DNA of 64,000 bases. Origin: Nonomuraea sp. NBC_00507 (GTDB lineage: Bacteria > Actinomycetota > Actinomycetes > Streptosporangiales > Streptosporangiaceae). Positions 9,336 through 18,027 of this stretch are shown here, in pieces. The notes below the pieces were generated by a model. The model did no database searches, had not been told where the DNA came from, and worked only from the letters and a program-made list of their open reading frames with translations. Location: assembly GCF_036013525.1 (NCBI RefSeq), contig NZ_CP107853.1, forward strand, positions 8,494,001 to 8,558,000, read 5' to 3'. The position numbers were made by a program, and so were the translations under genes. Position 1 is the first letter of the stretch. The number at the start of each line of letters is the position of its first letter.

Positions 9336-10040
9336 TCAAAGATGGGAGCTTGACTCGACCGGATCCGACCCCTCCTTGGCGTCCGGCTCCTCGATGCCGA
9401 GACGAGCGTCGACCAGCAGGCCAGCCAATCCGATCACAACACCTATAACGGAGACAACGACCAGCGCCGGATCGATACGTCCGGTGAGTGCGTCGCCGAG
9501 AACGACCACGGCGATCGTGCCGGGAAGCACACCGACGGCCGTGGCGATCAAGTAGGGCACGAACCGGATCGACGATACGCCGGCGCAGAAGTTGACCACC
9601 GGGAACGGAACCGGCCCGATCAGCCGGAGCGACCCGACGGCGAGCCAGCCACGACGGGCGAGGCGGCGGTTGACCGCCGCGACCGCCGGGTGGGTCAACC
9701 GCGCGGCTATCGCGTCGCGACCGATCGCACGCACAAGCAGAAAGGCCAACGCCGCGCTTACTGTGGTGGCAGAGATCGCGATGGCGATACCGGTGACCGG
9801 CCCGAACAGGAGTCCGGCGCTGAGGGTGAACGGGGTCCGCGGGAGGGCGATGGTCCCCAGCGCATAGGCAAGGAAGAACATGAGTGGCAACCACGGACCG
9901 GCCGCCCGTGCCCAGTCGCGAATCTGTTCGACGTTCGGATTCGGGACGAGCAGCGCGATCGCCACGAACGCCGCGAGGAGCACCACGGCGCCGATCAGCC
10001 TCCGATCACGGAGCCGTGGCACACGGCGGCGCATCAGCAT
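9336..10040 (-). CDS. DedA/TVP38 (VTT-domain) membrane protein
   Basis: 234 residues with about five hydrophobic segments. The VTT-domain core is visible: LPRTPFTLSAGLLFGP near residue 68, then SLRLIGPVPFPVVNFCAG with its conserved Pro and Arg. Members of this superfamily act in lipid scrambling and envelope homeostasis. The ATG at 10040 overlaps the stop of the VOC gene by seven bases (ATGCTGA), so the pair forms an operon. The C-terminal tail is acidic and cytoplasmic. Confidence 0.85.
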   Translation of the reverse strand: MLMRRRVPRLRDRRLIGAVVLLAAFVAIALLVPNPNVEQIRDWARAAGPWLPLMFFLAYALGTIALPRTPFTLSAGLLFGPVTGIAIAISATTVSAALAFLLVRAIGRDAIAARLTHPAVAAVNRRLARRGWLAVGSLRLIGPVPFPVVNFCAGVSSIRFVPYLIATAVGVLPGTIAVVVLGDALTGRIDPALVVVSVIGVVIGLAGLLVDARLGIEEPDAKEGSDPVESSSHL

Positions 10041-10447
10041 GCGATGTGCTGTCGGCGGTACGCGGGGCAGGAGGCGGGGTGGAACAGTTCGATCAGGTTG
10101 CCGGCGGCGTCTGTGAGCAGGACCCGGTGCCCGCCGGGGCCGGACACCCGGTCGCTTCGGAAGGACAGTCCAGCGGTGCTGAGCCGGTCGATCTTGGCAT
10201 CAAGGTCGTCGACGATGAGGTGGATCCGGTTGCGGCCGGTGGTGGCGGCGTCATCGGGTGTGGCGCCGGCGCCGGAGGTGGTCGGCCCGGACAGCAACAG
10301 TCGCAGCAGGCCGCGCCTGACGTCGGCGAAGGCAGCGGCGGCCAAGGCGACGGTGAAGCCGAGGTGGGTGGTGCAGAAGTCGACAGCTGCCCGCACATCG
10401 TCGATGGAGTAGCGGACGCCGACCAGTTCAGTCGGCGCGGTCGTCAT
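10034..10447 (-). CDS. VOC-family (glyoxalase-fold) protein
   Basis: 137 residues forming one VOC module: a beta-alpha-beta start (VRYSIDDVRAAVDFCTTHLGF) and the ending GHRVLLTDAAGNLIELFHP, whose Glu is a usual metal ligand. The ATG at 10447 has AGGAG about 8 bases upstream. Members include glyoxalases, dioxygenases and drug-binding resistance proteins; this one shows no feature that assigns a substrate. It is the first gene of an operon with the DedA-like gene, overlapping it by seven bases. Confidence 0.8.
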   Translation of the reverse strand: MTTAPTELVGVRYSIDDVRAAVDFCTTHLGFTVALAAAAFADVRRGLLRLLLSGPTTSGAGATPDDAATTGRNRIHLIVDDLDAKIDRLSTAGLSFRSDRVSGPGGHRVLLTDAAGNLIELFHPASCPAYRRQHIAC

Positions 10448-10552
10448 GGTCAGATCTCCTTGTTGGTGTTTACAGAGGCGTTGTGCTGACGGAGACACGA
10501 ACCGATACGGGTACCCTTTGCGACACGCCGGAATTCCGGTAGGCCCCCCACG

Positions 10553-10642
10553 GTCGGTGTCCCCGGCGGCGATTTGGTCGAACGCGACGGCATCACGTAC
10601 TGGTTCCGCCCCGCCCACTGCCGCGACGCCTTCACCAGACAG
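10553..10642 (+). pseudogene. YHS-domain fragment
   Basis: On the plus strand a short frame reads GGDLVERDGITYWF then AHCRDAFTR. This matches the core of a YHS metal-binding domain (D-G-x-x-Y-x-F followed by C-R-x-x-F). No start codon, upstream cysteine or continuation past 10642 is visible, so only a fragment of a metal-trafficking protein seems to remain. Confidence 0.35.
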
Positions 10643-10722
10643 GGCTCGCCATCGCACTCGCAGCATAGGCGACAAGCTGGTCGTCCATGTCTCCGCCCGC
10701 GGTCGTCGGTTCTCATGGTCCG

Positions 10723-11031
10723 CTATTGCATGTAGTAGATCGGGCTTTCCTCGGGATGCCAGAGGACGGAGAGGGAGAAAATCGTGGCGATCGAGAGCAC
10801 CAAGGCGCCAACCGGCATTCGCCAGCCATGCTCGGCTCCTGAGGTCCCTAATGAGATAACCGAGTGTCTCGTGTGTGATCGGGCAGACTTCGGGTGGGTA
10901 GCCGCCGGTGCGTCTTCGAAACCCAGGGCGTCGGCTATCTCTCGCACGACTCCAGCGACGATGAACTCGTCGGCGCCCATCGCGAAGGCGCCGAGCACCA
11001 TCGCCCAGATCGCTAGTGGCATCTTCCTCAT
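10723..11031 (-). pseudogene. N-terminal remnant of an MFS transporter
   Basis: An ATG at 11031 with GGGAG upstream opens a frame for the first helix of a drug-efflux MFS protein (PLAIWAMVLGAFAMGADEFI then VREIADALG). After about 40 residues it loses similarity, and a second hydrophobic piece (ALVLSIATIFSLSVLW) precedes the stop at 10723. More than 250 residues are missing, so this is a deletion remnant. Its promoter region retains a perfect CsoR-like palindrome at 11114-11132, suggesting a metal- or persulfide-inducible exporter in the ancestor. Confidence 0.6.
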
Positions 11032-11113
11032 CGCAGGCTCCCGTTGACGTGGAAGGTCGGCGTGCCGGACTGCGATCCACAGTCCTGCACGCCCTGAAGC
11101 CGCTCTAAGACGC

Positions 11114-11132
11114 AATACCCCATAGGGGTATT
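11114..11132. promoter_or_regulatory. CsoR/CstR-type operator
   Basis: The sequence AATACCCCATAGGGGTATT is a perfect 19-bp palindrome with the TACCC-N5-GGGTA core typical of CsoR-family sites, whose regulators sense Cu(I) or persulfides. It lies about 80 bases upstream of the MFS remnant. No csoR gene is present in the window, so the regulator would be encoded elsewhere. Confidence 0.65.
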
Positions 11133-11273
11133 CAGCACGAGAGAAAGATTCTTTAGGGAGACTGCACACCGGAGCTCGCGAGCGATGTCAGATTCCGAAG
11201 TCAAGTGCACGAATGCGCGAAGTGGTCTGCACACCGCAGTAGGCGCGCAGACCACTCGGTGATGATGCGCGGC

Positions 11274-11447
11274 CTAGCGGTGAGTGATCCACCAGAACAG
11301 CAGGCCGACTAGGCCGGCGCCGGTGGCATGGGCGGCGCCACGGGCGAAGGCGATACCGATGGTGCGGCGGAACCGGCAGACGCCGGCCAAGCGGCGTCCC
11401 GGCGAGGGCGGGACACTGTGGGGCGCCGGAGTGTTGGTGTTGGTCAT
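11274..11447 (-). CDS. Small single-helix membrane protein
   Basis: 57 residues starting at ATG 11447. A Pro/Thr-rich N-terminus leads to a basic stretch (GRRLAGVCRFRR) and then a hydrophobic C-terminal segment (GLVGLLFWWITHR). It is divergent from the large HTH/P-loop gene, from which it is separated by about 150 bases. I do not recognise a family. Codon use resembles real genes of the region, but the length keeps confidence moderate. Confidence 0.45.
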   Translation of the reverse strand: MTNTNTPAPHSVPPSPGRRLAGVCRFRRTIGIAFARGAAHATGAGLVGLLFWWITHR

Positions 11448-11596
11448 GGCGGCATGACATCGGGGATGGCGACGAGGTTGAAGGTATGCCGGATGAGTCC
11501 GGATCTGCGGGGCTACGCTGCCGGTGAGCGGGGATCCGGACCGGTCCGTCCCGGATCCGGATGACGGTTCCTGGCAGGTGAGGAGGCGGGGGCGGC

Positions 11597-14500
11597 GTGG
11601 CGGTATTCCGGCCGGAGGGGTCGACCTCCCAGGTTCTGGCGGAGCTGGCCCGGCTGTGGGACCAGGCCCGCGTCCACAGCCCGGGTCGGGTGACGCAGAA
11701 GGAGCTCGCGAAGGTCTCGGGTGTGCCGTATTCGACAGTGAACGGGTGGGCGACCGGTGCCGCGGAGCCCCGTGATCTGGATCGGCTGGTTCAGGTCGGC
11801 GCGGCCTTGGCCAAGTGGGCGGACGAGCCTGCTTTGTTGGCGCGTGAGTGGGGTCGGCTAATGGCCGCCGACCGGACCCGCCCAGCTCCTGCGGCCTTGG
11901 CCGATGCGGGCCGGTCTGGACGAGCTGCTGCAGTGGCGGAGCGAGTTCACGTCGAGGCGATCCTGGAGCGGACCCAGCCGGGACGGCCGCTGAGCGAGGT
12001 GCACGACCCGTTCCAATTCGAGGTGCATCGCGCCATCGACATCTCGCACGCCGAGCTGCCCCCGCTTCCCGCCTACGTGCCCCGCGAGCACGACCGGCGC
12101 CTGCAGGATGTGGTGCTGCGGGCCGTGGCCGGCGCCAGTGAGATCGCGGTGCTGGTGGGCGGATCCTCCACCGGCAAGACTCGCGCCTGCTGGGAAGCCC
12201 TCGACCTGCTGCGCGAGCGCCCCGAGCCGTGGCGGGTGTGGCATCCCATCGACCCCACCCGTCCCGGCGCGGCCCTGGCCGAGGTACACGACCTTGCGCC
12301 CTACACGGTGGTGTGGCTGAACGAGGCCCAGTTCTACCTGGTCCCGGAGAAGGTGGGCGAGCAGGTCGCCGCGGGGCTGCGCGAGCTGCTACGCGAGCCG
12401 AGGCGAGGCCCGGTGCTGGTGCTGGCCACCCTATGGCCCCAGGAATGGGACAAGCTGACCACCGGCCCGGATGCCGGACAGTTCGACCCACACGCACAGG
12501 CTCGGGAGCTGCTGAAAGGGCACGACATCAAGGTTCCCGACGCGTTCACCCGTGCCGACCTCAACGCGCTGGCCGATCACGCCGACCAGGACGGCCGCCT
12601 GGACGAGGCTGTCAAGCACGCCGAGGACGGCCAGATCACCCAATACCTTGCCGGGGTACCGGTCCTGCTAGCCCGTTACGCCCAAGCCCCGCCCACCACC
12701 AGGGCGGTGATCCACGCCGCCATGGACGCCCGCCGCCTAGGCGCCGGCCCACACCTGCCACTGACGCTGCTGGCCGACGCCGCGCCCGGCTACCTCACCG
12801 ACACCCAATGGCTCCAGGCCAGCGATGACTGGCTACAACAGGCCCTGGACTACACAGCCACCCCCTGCAACGGCATCCCCGGCATCCTGACCCCCGTCAA
12901 GCCCGGCGCCCCCCGCAACCAGCGCCACCTCCGCACCGATCCCCAGTCGCGGAGGCAGACGGCGTCCGGACCGCTGTATCGGCTGGCCGACTACCTCGAC
13001 CAGCATGGCCGCAGCCACCGCGCCGATCAGATCCCCCCCATCGACTTTTGGAAAGCCGCCGCTCACGCCCACCCCGCCGACCTGACCACCCTCGCCGACG
13101 CTGCCCAAGCCCGCGGCCTGCTCCGCGACGCCGCCCAGCTGTTCAAACACGCCGCGGCCTGCGGCTACCCCATAGCCGCGGACGCCCTTGCCCGCCACCT
13201 GAGCCTTCTGCGTCCGGCTAACCTCCGTCCCGCCCATTGGGCCGCCACCCACGCCTCCCTCGACGGCTCAGGCTCGGTGGCCGACCTGTTGGAAGCGCTG
13301 CTAGACATGGAGGCCGAGGAGCAGGCCGCGGTGCTGGCTCGACGAGCCGCCGCGCGCGCTGTCCTCGATGACCAGCTCGATGTAGCTGTGCTGCCGAACA
13401 CGCTGCGAGAGGCAGGGGCCGAGGAGCAGGTCGCCATGCTGGCCGGACGAGCCGCCGCGCACGTCGCCATCGAATGGCCGTACCCAGTGGCCGAACTACT
13501 GGACAAGCTGTGGAACATGGGTGCCAGAGAGCAGGTCGCCATGCTGCTGGCCCGCAACCCAGCCGCCCACGCCTGCCTCGACGACCCAGACCTGGTGGCC
13601 TACCTGTTGGAATCGCTGCAGAGAGTGGGGGCCGAGGAGCAGGTCGCCCTGCTGGCCGGACGAGCTGTCGCACATGGCCCCCTCCACGACACACACTCGG
13701 TGGCCCGGCTGTTGAGCGCGCTGTGGGGGGTGTGGGCCGAGGAGCAGATTGCCATGTTGCTGGCCCAGAGCCCAGCCACCCGGGCTCCACTCGACGACCC
13801 CAAACCGGTGACCGTCCTGTTGAACGTGCTCCTTGACATAGAGGCCGAGGAACAGGTCGCCATGCTCCTGGCCCGCAACCCAGCCGCCCACGCCTCTCTC
13901 AACGACTCAGGCTCGGTGGCCAGTCTGTTGGAGGCGCTGCGGAGGGCGGGGGCTACGGACCAGGTCGCTATGCTGCTGGCCCGCAACCCAGCCGCTCACG
14001 CCTCCCTGGACCACCCCTACGGCTCGGTGATCTGGCTACTGGAAGCGCTGTGGGAAGCGGGTGCCACCGAGCAGGTCACCGTGCTGGCCGGACGAGCCGC
14101 CTCCCACGACGACCCATTCCTGGTGGCCTGGGTGTTGAAGGAACTGCGGAGAATGGGGGCTACGGACCAGGTCGCCATGCTGCTGGCCCGCAACACAGCC
14201 GCTCACGCCTCCCTCGACCACCCGGGCTCGGTGACCTCGCTACTGGACGCGCTGTGGGAAGCGGGTGCCACCGAGCAGGTCACCGTGCTGGCCGGACGAG
14301 CCGCCTCCCACGCCGCCTTAGACTGGCCGGCCCCGGTGGCCGGCCTACTAGACACGCTGCGGGAGTTGGGGACGGAGGAGCAGGTCGCTATCCTGCTGAC
14401 CCGCAACCCAGCCGCCCACGTCCGTCTCGACCACCCCTACGGCGCGAGGCCGCCGAGTTGGGAAGTGGCCGACCTGCTGGAAGCGCTGCGGCAAGTCGGT

Positions 14501-14656
14501 GCCACCGAACAGGTCACCGTGCTGGCCGAACGCCTTCCTGCCGCCGGAAGGTTTGATGAGTTCATGGGCATCGGCGATTACCGGGAGCGTTTTGCGTTCG
14601 GACGGGAACCCGACGGAATCCCTGCTCTCCCCTGGGGGTGGGAGGACCTGGACTGA
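11597..14656 (+). CDS. HTH / P-loop NTPase with about 12 helical repeats
   Basis: 1019 residues in three parts. Residues about 30-75 form an XRE-like helix-turn-helix (KELAKVSGVPYSTVNGW). Residues about 160-400 are a P-loop domain with Walker A GGSSTGKT near 188 and a Walker B-like VVWLNEAQF near 238. From about 560 to 1000 there are roughly 12 repeats of 35 residues with the pattern LLEAL-x3-GA-x-EQVAMLLARNPAAHASLD. Ligand-sensing repeats fused to a signalling P-loop NTPase recall STAND proteins, which serve in regulation or phage defence; the assignment here is inference. AGGAGG at 11581 precedes the GTG start at 11597. The gene is followed directly by a decayed nickel transporter, not by an effector gene. 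Confidence 0.7.
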   Translation: MAVFRPEGSTSQVLAELARLWDQARVHSPGRVTQKELAKVSGVPYSTVNGWATGAAEPRDLDRLVQVGAALAKWADEPALLAREWGRLMAADRTRPAPAALADAGRSGRAAAVAERVHVEAILERTQPGRPLSEVHDPFQFEVHRAIDISHAELPPLPAYVPREHDRRLQDVVLRAVAGASEIAVLVGGSSTGKTRACWEALDLLRERPEPWRVWHPIDPTRPGAALAEVHDLAPYTVVWLNEAQFYLVPEKVGEQVAAGLRELLREPRRGPVLVLATLWPQEWDKLTTGPDAGQFDPHAQARELLKGHDIKVPDAFTRADLNALADHADQDGRLDEAVKHAEDGQITQYLAGVPVLLARYAQAPPTTRAVIHAAMDARRLGAGPHLPLTLLADAAPGYLTDTQWLQASDDWLQQALDYTATPCNGIPGILTPVKPGAPRNQRHLRTDPQSRRQTASGPLYRLADYLDQHGRSHRADQIPPIDFWKAAAHAHPADLTTLADAAQARGLLRDAAQLFKHAAACGYPIAADALARHLSLLRPANLRPAHWAATHASLDGSGSVADLLEALLDMEAEEQAAVLARRAAARAVLDDQLDVAVLPNTLREAGAEEQVAMLAGRAAAHVAIEWPYPVAELLDKLWNMGAREQVAMLLARNPAAHACLDDPDLVAYLLESLQRVGAEEQVALLAGRAVAHGPLHDTHSVARLLSALWGVWAEEQIAMLLAQSPATRAPLDDPKPVTVLLNVLLDIEAEEQVAMLLARNPAAHASLNDSGSVASLLEALRRAGATDQVAMLLARNPAAHASLDHPYGSVIWLLEALWEAGATEQVTVLAGRAASHDDPFLVAWVLKELRRMGATDQVAMLLARNTAAHASLDHPGSVTSLLDALWEAGATEQVTVLAGRAASHAALDWPAPVAGLLDTLRELGTEEQVAILLTRNPAAHVRLDHPYGARPPSWEVADLLEALRQVGATEQVTVLAERLPAAGRFDEFMGIGDYRERFAFGREPDGIPALPWGWEDLD
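13945..14350 (+). repeat. Recent in-gene duplication of a two-repeat unit
   Basis: Within the repeat region, a unit of about 200 bases encoding two 35-residue repeats occurs twice almost unchanged. It runs from the GGGGGCTACGGACCAGGTCG block near 13950 and again near 14155. The linked block GTGCCACCGAGCAGGTCACC occurs near 14060 and 14261. Near-identity at the DNA level shows recent unequal exchange, so repeat number may vary between strains. Confidence 0.7.
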
Positions 14657-14664
14657 CCACAAAG

Positions 14665-15003
14665 CAGGTTTCATGCGGGTCAGCCGGGCGGGTCATGAGC
14701 GCGATCGCCACGTTGGTGATGTTGCTGGCCTCCTGCACGGCGTTTAGTAACCCGCTTCGGAAGATCTACTACAACCTCTCGACCACCGGCCTGTCAATCT
14801 TCGTCGCATTCGCGGTCGGCACCGTCGAGCTTCTCGACGTCCTTGCCGAACAGCTCAACGTCGCCGACCGTCAGCCCTGGGCAACTCTCGCCGCCGTGGA
14901 CCTCAATGCCATCGGCTACGTCATCGTCGGCACCTTCTGCTGACATGGCTCGGCAGCGTCGCCTACTGGAAGCTCGCCAAGCTGGAGCAGCGCTACGCGG
15001 CCC
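14665..15003 (+). pseudogene. C-terminal remnant of a NiCoT nickel/cobalt permease
   Basis: The frame from about 14665 reads the last part of a NiCoT permease: LVMLLASCTAF, NPLRKIYYNLSTTGLS and VGTVELLDVL. It stops at 14943 because of a frameshift. The expected C-terminus continues in another frame (WLGSVAYWKLAKLEQRYA) to about 15003. The N-terminal two thirds, including the HX4DH motif, are absent. It follows the large NTPase gene by fewer than 10 bases, as if that gene inserted into or replaced the rest. Confidence 0.7.
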
Positions 15004-15666
15004 CCACTTGCGAGCGACGTGGCGGTAAGCAGCATCGCCTCAACAATGATGTCGAAGAGAAACTGAGTACGAGCGATGCGCGCGTCGACGGCGCAAGTAC
15101 TGCTCAAGAAGGCTGCAATGGGCGTTAACAGACAGCCCCGGACCCGCGCGATGCGTTGCCGTCCCTCGGCAGGCCAAACCGAGATTTCCAAGGCGCGCCA
15201 TTCGTTCCGCTCTCAACCGAGGTCTCCCAAGCGAAAGCCATCCGAGCCGAGTGACTATGGTGGCCAGCAGGGCTCGCGGCAGCAATCCCTAAAGGACCTA
15301 CGTCACGGTTACTGGTCCCGTCAGGTTCAGCCACAACAGCGTCCTGAGCGCCACCAGCCCCATCGGTTGATCCTCGCACCGCGCAATCGGAAAAGGCGGG
15401 GTCGATTCGCCTTCTCGTACGCAACGGGAGCCGAGAGCGGAAGCGGCCAGGCAAACTTTACCCACTCCCAAACCCGCTGCTGGCACGGCATTTCAGGCCT
15501 GCTCTGAGGCCGATACGCCGAGAATGAATTTGCTCCGCTTGCACCCTCTTTGGGATATATGTACCTTTTGCGTAATCGCGACACACGTCTTGGCGAGCTT
15601 CTCGTCGCATCGTTGCCGCTTCGTTGACCGGACCGTGCGCAGTCCTGGAGATCTTCAGGGCAGCGC
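15004..15666. other. Gene-free stretch
   Basis: About 660 bases with only short frames lacking ribosome binding sites, family motifs or consistent codon bias. The right end merges into the leader carrying the c-di-AMP riboswitch. Nothing else is supported. Confidence 0.4.
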
Positions 15667-15800
15667 CCGGCCGCCGAATCCGCGCCTCGCGGAACCGGGG
15701 ACCCATCCTCTTTTCGGGGTGAATCGGACGCCAGCTCAGGCTGCGCCCGTAGGGCACTTCCAGGCCCGAACCCGTCAGCTAACCCGGTAGGCGGCATGGA
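15667..15800 (+). ncRNA. c-di-AMP (ydaO/yuaA) riboswitch
   Basis: The leader contains GGGGTGAATCGG near 15717 and the highly conserved 3' block CCGAACCCGTCAGCTAACCC (15766-15785), then GGTAGGCGGC. These are hallmark segments of the ydaO class, which binds cyclic di-AMP. It sits directly upstream of a secreted muramidase, the usual actinobacterial target. A second copy with the same 3' block is at 52552-52690. Confidence 0.9.
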
Positions 15801-15820
15801 AGCAAGGAGTCAATGCCCTC

Positions 15821-16600
15821 ATGCCCAAGCCTCGGCTTGCCACGATCGCCCATACTCTCAAGAACCATCTCGATCTCCCCAGCAAGCGCTTCAGCCTCGC
15901 CATCGGCGGTGCGATCCTGGCCGGAACCACCGCCATCACAGGCGTAGCCGGCCAGGCGGTCGCTTCGTCCACCACCCAGCACAGCGCGGTCCACGAAGCT
16001 CAGCCGGAAACCGGATCGCTCGCCTACGGCGTGGATGTCTCCAGGTACCAGCCCGACTACGACTGGAACGCCAGCCCGGCCCAGTTCGGCATCATCAAGG
16101 CCACCGAGGGCGTGACCTTCCGCGACGCCTCGTTCACCCGCCACTGGAGCGAACTGGCCAAGAAGGGCATCGTGCGCGGGGCCTACCACTACGGCCACCC
16201 CTCCAACGACCCCATCGCCGAGGCGGAGCACTTCCTGTCCATGGTGAACTCCCAGCCCGCCAAGGCCGGCGACCTGCTGGTCCTGGACCTGGAGACCACC
16301 GACGGCCAGTCCGTCGCCGAGGTCAACTCCTGGGCCAAGGCATGGCTGTCGCACGTGAAGGCCAAGACCGGGGTCACCCCGATGCTCTACAGCGGCTGGA
16401 ACTTCGCCAACACCTACGGCAAGGGCCTGGCCGAATACCCGCTCTGGGTCGCCCACTACAGCAAGCCCAAGGGCCAGCTTGCCCCGCCTGCCGACTGGAA
16501 GTCCTGGGCGATCCACCAGTACACCGACTCCCCCATCGACCAGAACGTCTCCGCGCTGACCCCTGACCAGTTGCGCAAGCTGGGCCGCTCCGCTGTCTGA
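15821..16600 (+). CDS. Secreted GH25 muramidase
   Basis: 259 residues. The N-terminal signal peptide (hydrophobic ILAGTTAITGVAGQAVA) is followed by a single GH25 lysozyme domain. Family residues are visible: YGVDVSRYQ at the first strand, IIKATEG, and the catalytic LDLET with Asp and Glu. The ending WAIHQYTDSP matches the last strand. It cleaves the MurNAc-GlcNAc bond of peptidoglycan outside the cell. There is no separate wall-binding domain. The ATG at 15821 follows AAGGAG, and the c-di-AMP riboswitch immediately upstream indicates control by that second messenger. Confidence 0.9.
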   Translation: MPKPRLATIAHTLKNHLDLPSKRFSLAIGGAILAGTTAITGVAGQAVASSTTQHSAVHEAQPETGSLAYGVDVSRYQPDYDWNASPAQFGIIKATEGVTFRDASFTRHWSELAKKGIVRGAYHYGHPSNDPIAEAEHFLSMVNSQPAKAGDLLVLDLETTDGQSVAEVNSWAKAWLSHVKAKTGVTPMLYSGWNFANTYGKGLAEYPLWVAHYSKPKGQLAPPADWKSWAIHQYTDSPIDQNVSALTPDQLRKLGRSAV

Positions 16601-17037
16601 CGGAGGAGACGGATACAGCATCAGTCGGTCCCTCAAGGATGTGGCTCGGTAGAGGTCGGGAGGCAGTTCGCGCCCTTCCAACCTCTACCGAATTCCCTCC
16701 GCTTGACGGCGGATTCCGGCGCGCTCCCCGACGCCCAAAACGACTAAGTCGCTTAGGTAGTGTCAAGGGCGGACCTCACCCTCGGATGGACCATCGCCCT
16801 GGCCGGTGTCGTCCTGGCGATCTCCTCCTGCGCCGTAATCGCGTGACTTCGCGAGTCTTGCCTATGCTCACGCCGAGCTGTCGCGGATCTCTCCTCGATC
16901 CCAGGCCCACGGCTACATCGCGGCTCTTGACCACTGCCCCACCGCTACCGCAAGGCGGCCGTGGCGATCCGGTACGGCGACAAGTCCGAGAGCTTACATC
17001 CCATCTGACCTGCCGAAACATCGCATATGGTGGAAGG
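16601..17037. other. Gene-free stretch
   Basis: About 440 bases between the muramidase and the M15 peptidase. No frame has a plausible start with family signal. The ribosome binding site GGTGGAAGG at the right end belongs to the M15 gene. Confidence 0.4.
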
Positions 17038-17759
17038 ATGAAGCGTGCTGCAGCCATGGCGCTCGTGGTGTTCGCGTCTGTTTCATGCGGCGCGGCGGAG
17101 CCGGACGCGGCGCCAGCTCGTGTGCCAGGACGTCTGTTCCCGCAAACGAGAAGCCCGATTCACCGACGCCCGCGCCGAGTCCGACTGCACCGCCCGTGTT
17201 CAAGGCCAAAGTCTCGAACGTCTCCCGTGACCGGCTGCCCTACTCGTGGCGGCCCGGCTGCCCGGTCCACTATCGGGACCTGCGGCTCATCACGTTGTCC
17301 TACTGGGGGTTCGACGGCAAGCCGCACACGGGCGAGCTGGTCGTGCGCGAGACGGTGACCGACGACATCGTGACGGTGTTCAGGAAGCTGTACGGGTGGC
17401 GCTGGCCCATCAAGCAGATGAAGCTGGTAGACGCCTACAAGGCGGACGACTTCGCCTCGGTCGACGCCGACAACACCTCGGCCTTCAACTGTCGCCGGGC
17501 GACCGGGTCCAGCAGGTGGTCCAAGCACGCGTACGGGGAGGCGCTAGACATCAATCCCCGCGAGAACCCTTATGTCACGGCTACTGGCGGCACGGCGCAC
17601 CAAAATGCCAAGAACTTCACCAACCGCCCGCTGAAGGGTATAGGTGTGATCAATCCGGGCGACAAGGTGGTCAAGGCGCTCGCCCAGGTGGGCTGGGAAT
17701 GGGGCGGCTACTGGTCCAGCGCCAAGGACTACCAGCACTTCTCCAAGGGTGGCGGATAG
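17038..17759 (+). pseudogene. M15-family peptidase lipoprotein with apparent frameshift
   Basis: The catalytic part (frame open from 17085) carries M15 metallopeptidase motifs: SKHAYGEALDINP (His and Asp zinc ligands) and a C-terminal WGGYW then KDYQHF (third His). Enzymes of this type cut D-Ala-D-Ala or L-Ala-D-Glu links in peptidoglycan. Upstream, an ATG at 17038 with a strong GGTGGAAGG site starts a lipoprotein signal (MALVVFASVSCG) in a different frame, so a one-base insertion or equivalent separates signal and enzyme near 17090-17150. Either the gene is inactivated, or the base is a sequencing error, or translation starts internally without export. The exported form is the likely ancestor. 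Confidence 0.75.
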
Positions 17760-18027
17760 GACCTGAAACCGCCTGCGGCGAGAGCCGGGCAGGAGGTCAC
17801 GACCGACAAGGCCAGCGTCTGTTGAAGCGCCACCGCGGAGACCGTGCACGACGAGGAACGTTCTGACGTCTCACCGTCCGCGCACGCTCCGGAAGTTGTA
17901 CCGCGAAGTTGCGCCATCGAACGTATCTACCAGCACCGGTAAACCGGCGGCCCCGGTTAGTGCGCGCTCGCGCCCGAAGGGCTGAGTGCCGGCCGCATCC
18001 TGGTAGCGGTGGGGGCCCGACCGTTGT

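Noticed and set aside
10722..10738. GCTATTGCATGTAGTAG near the end of the MFS remnant
   Set aside because: Symmetric mismatches in both half-sites and no gene following on either strand; may be a relic but not counted.
13260..14520. Regular DNA repeats considered as a CRISPR or minisatellite array
   Set aside because: The repeats are in-frame protein repeats within one long gene, with no spacer structure.
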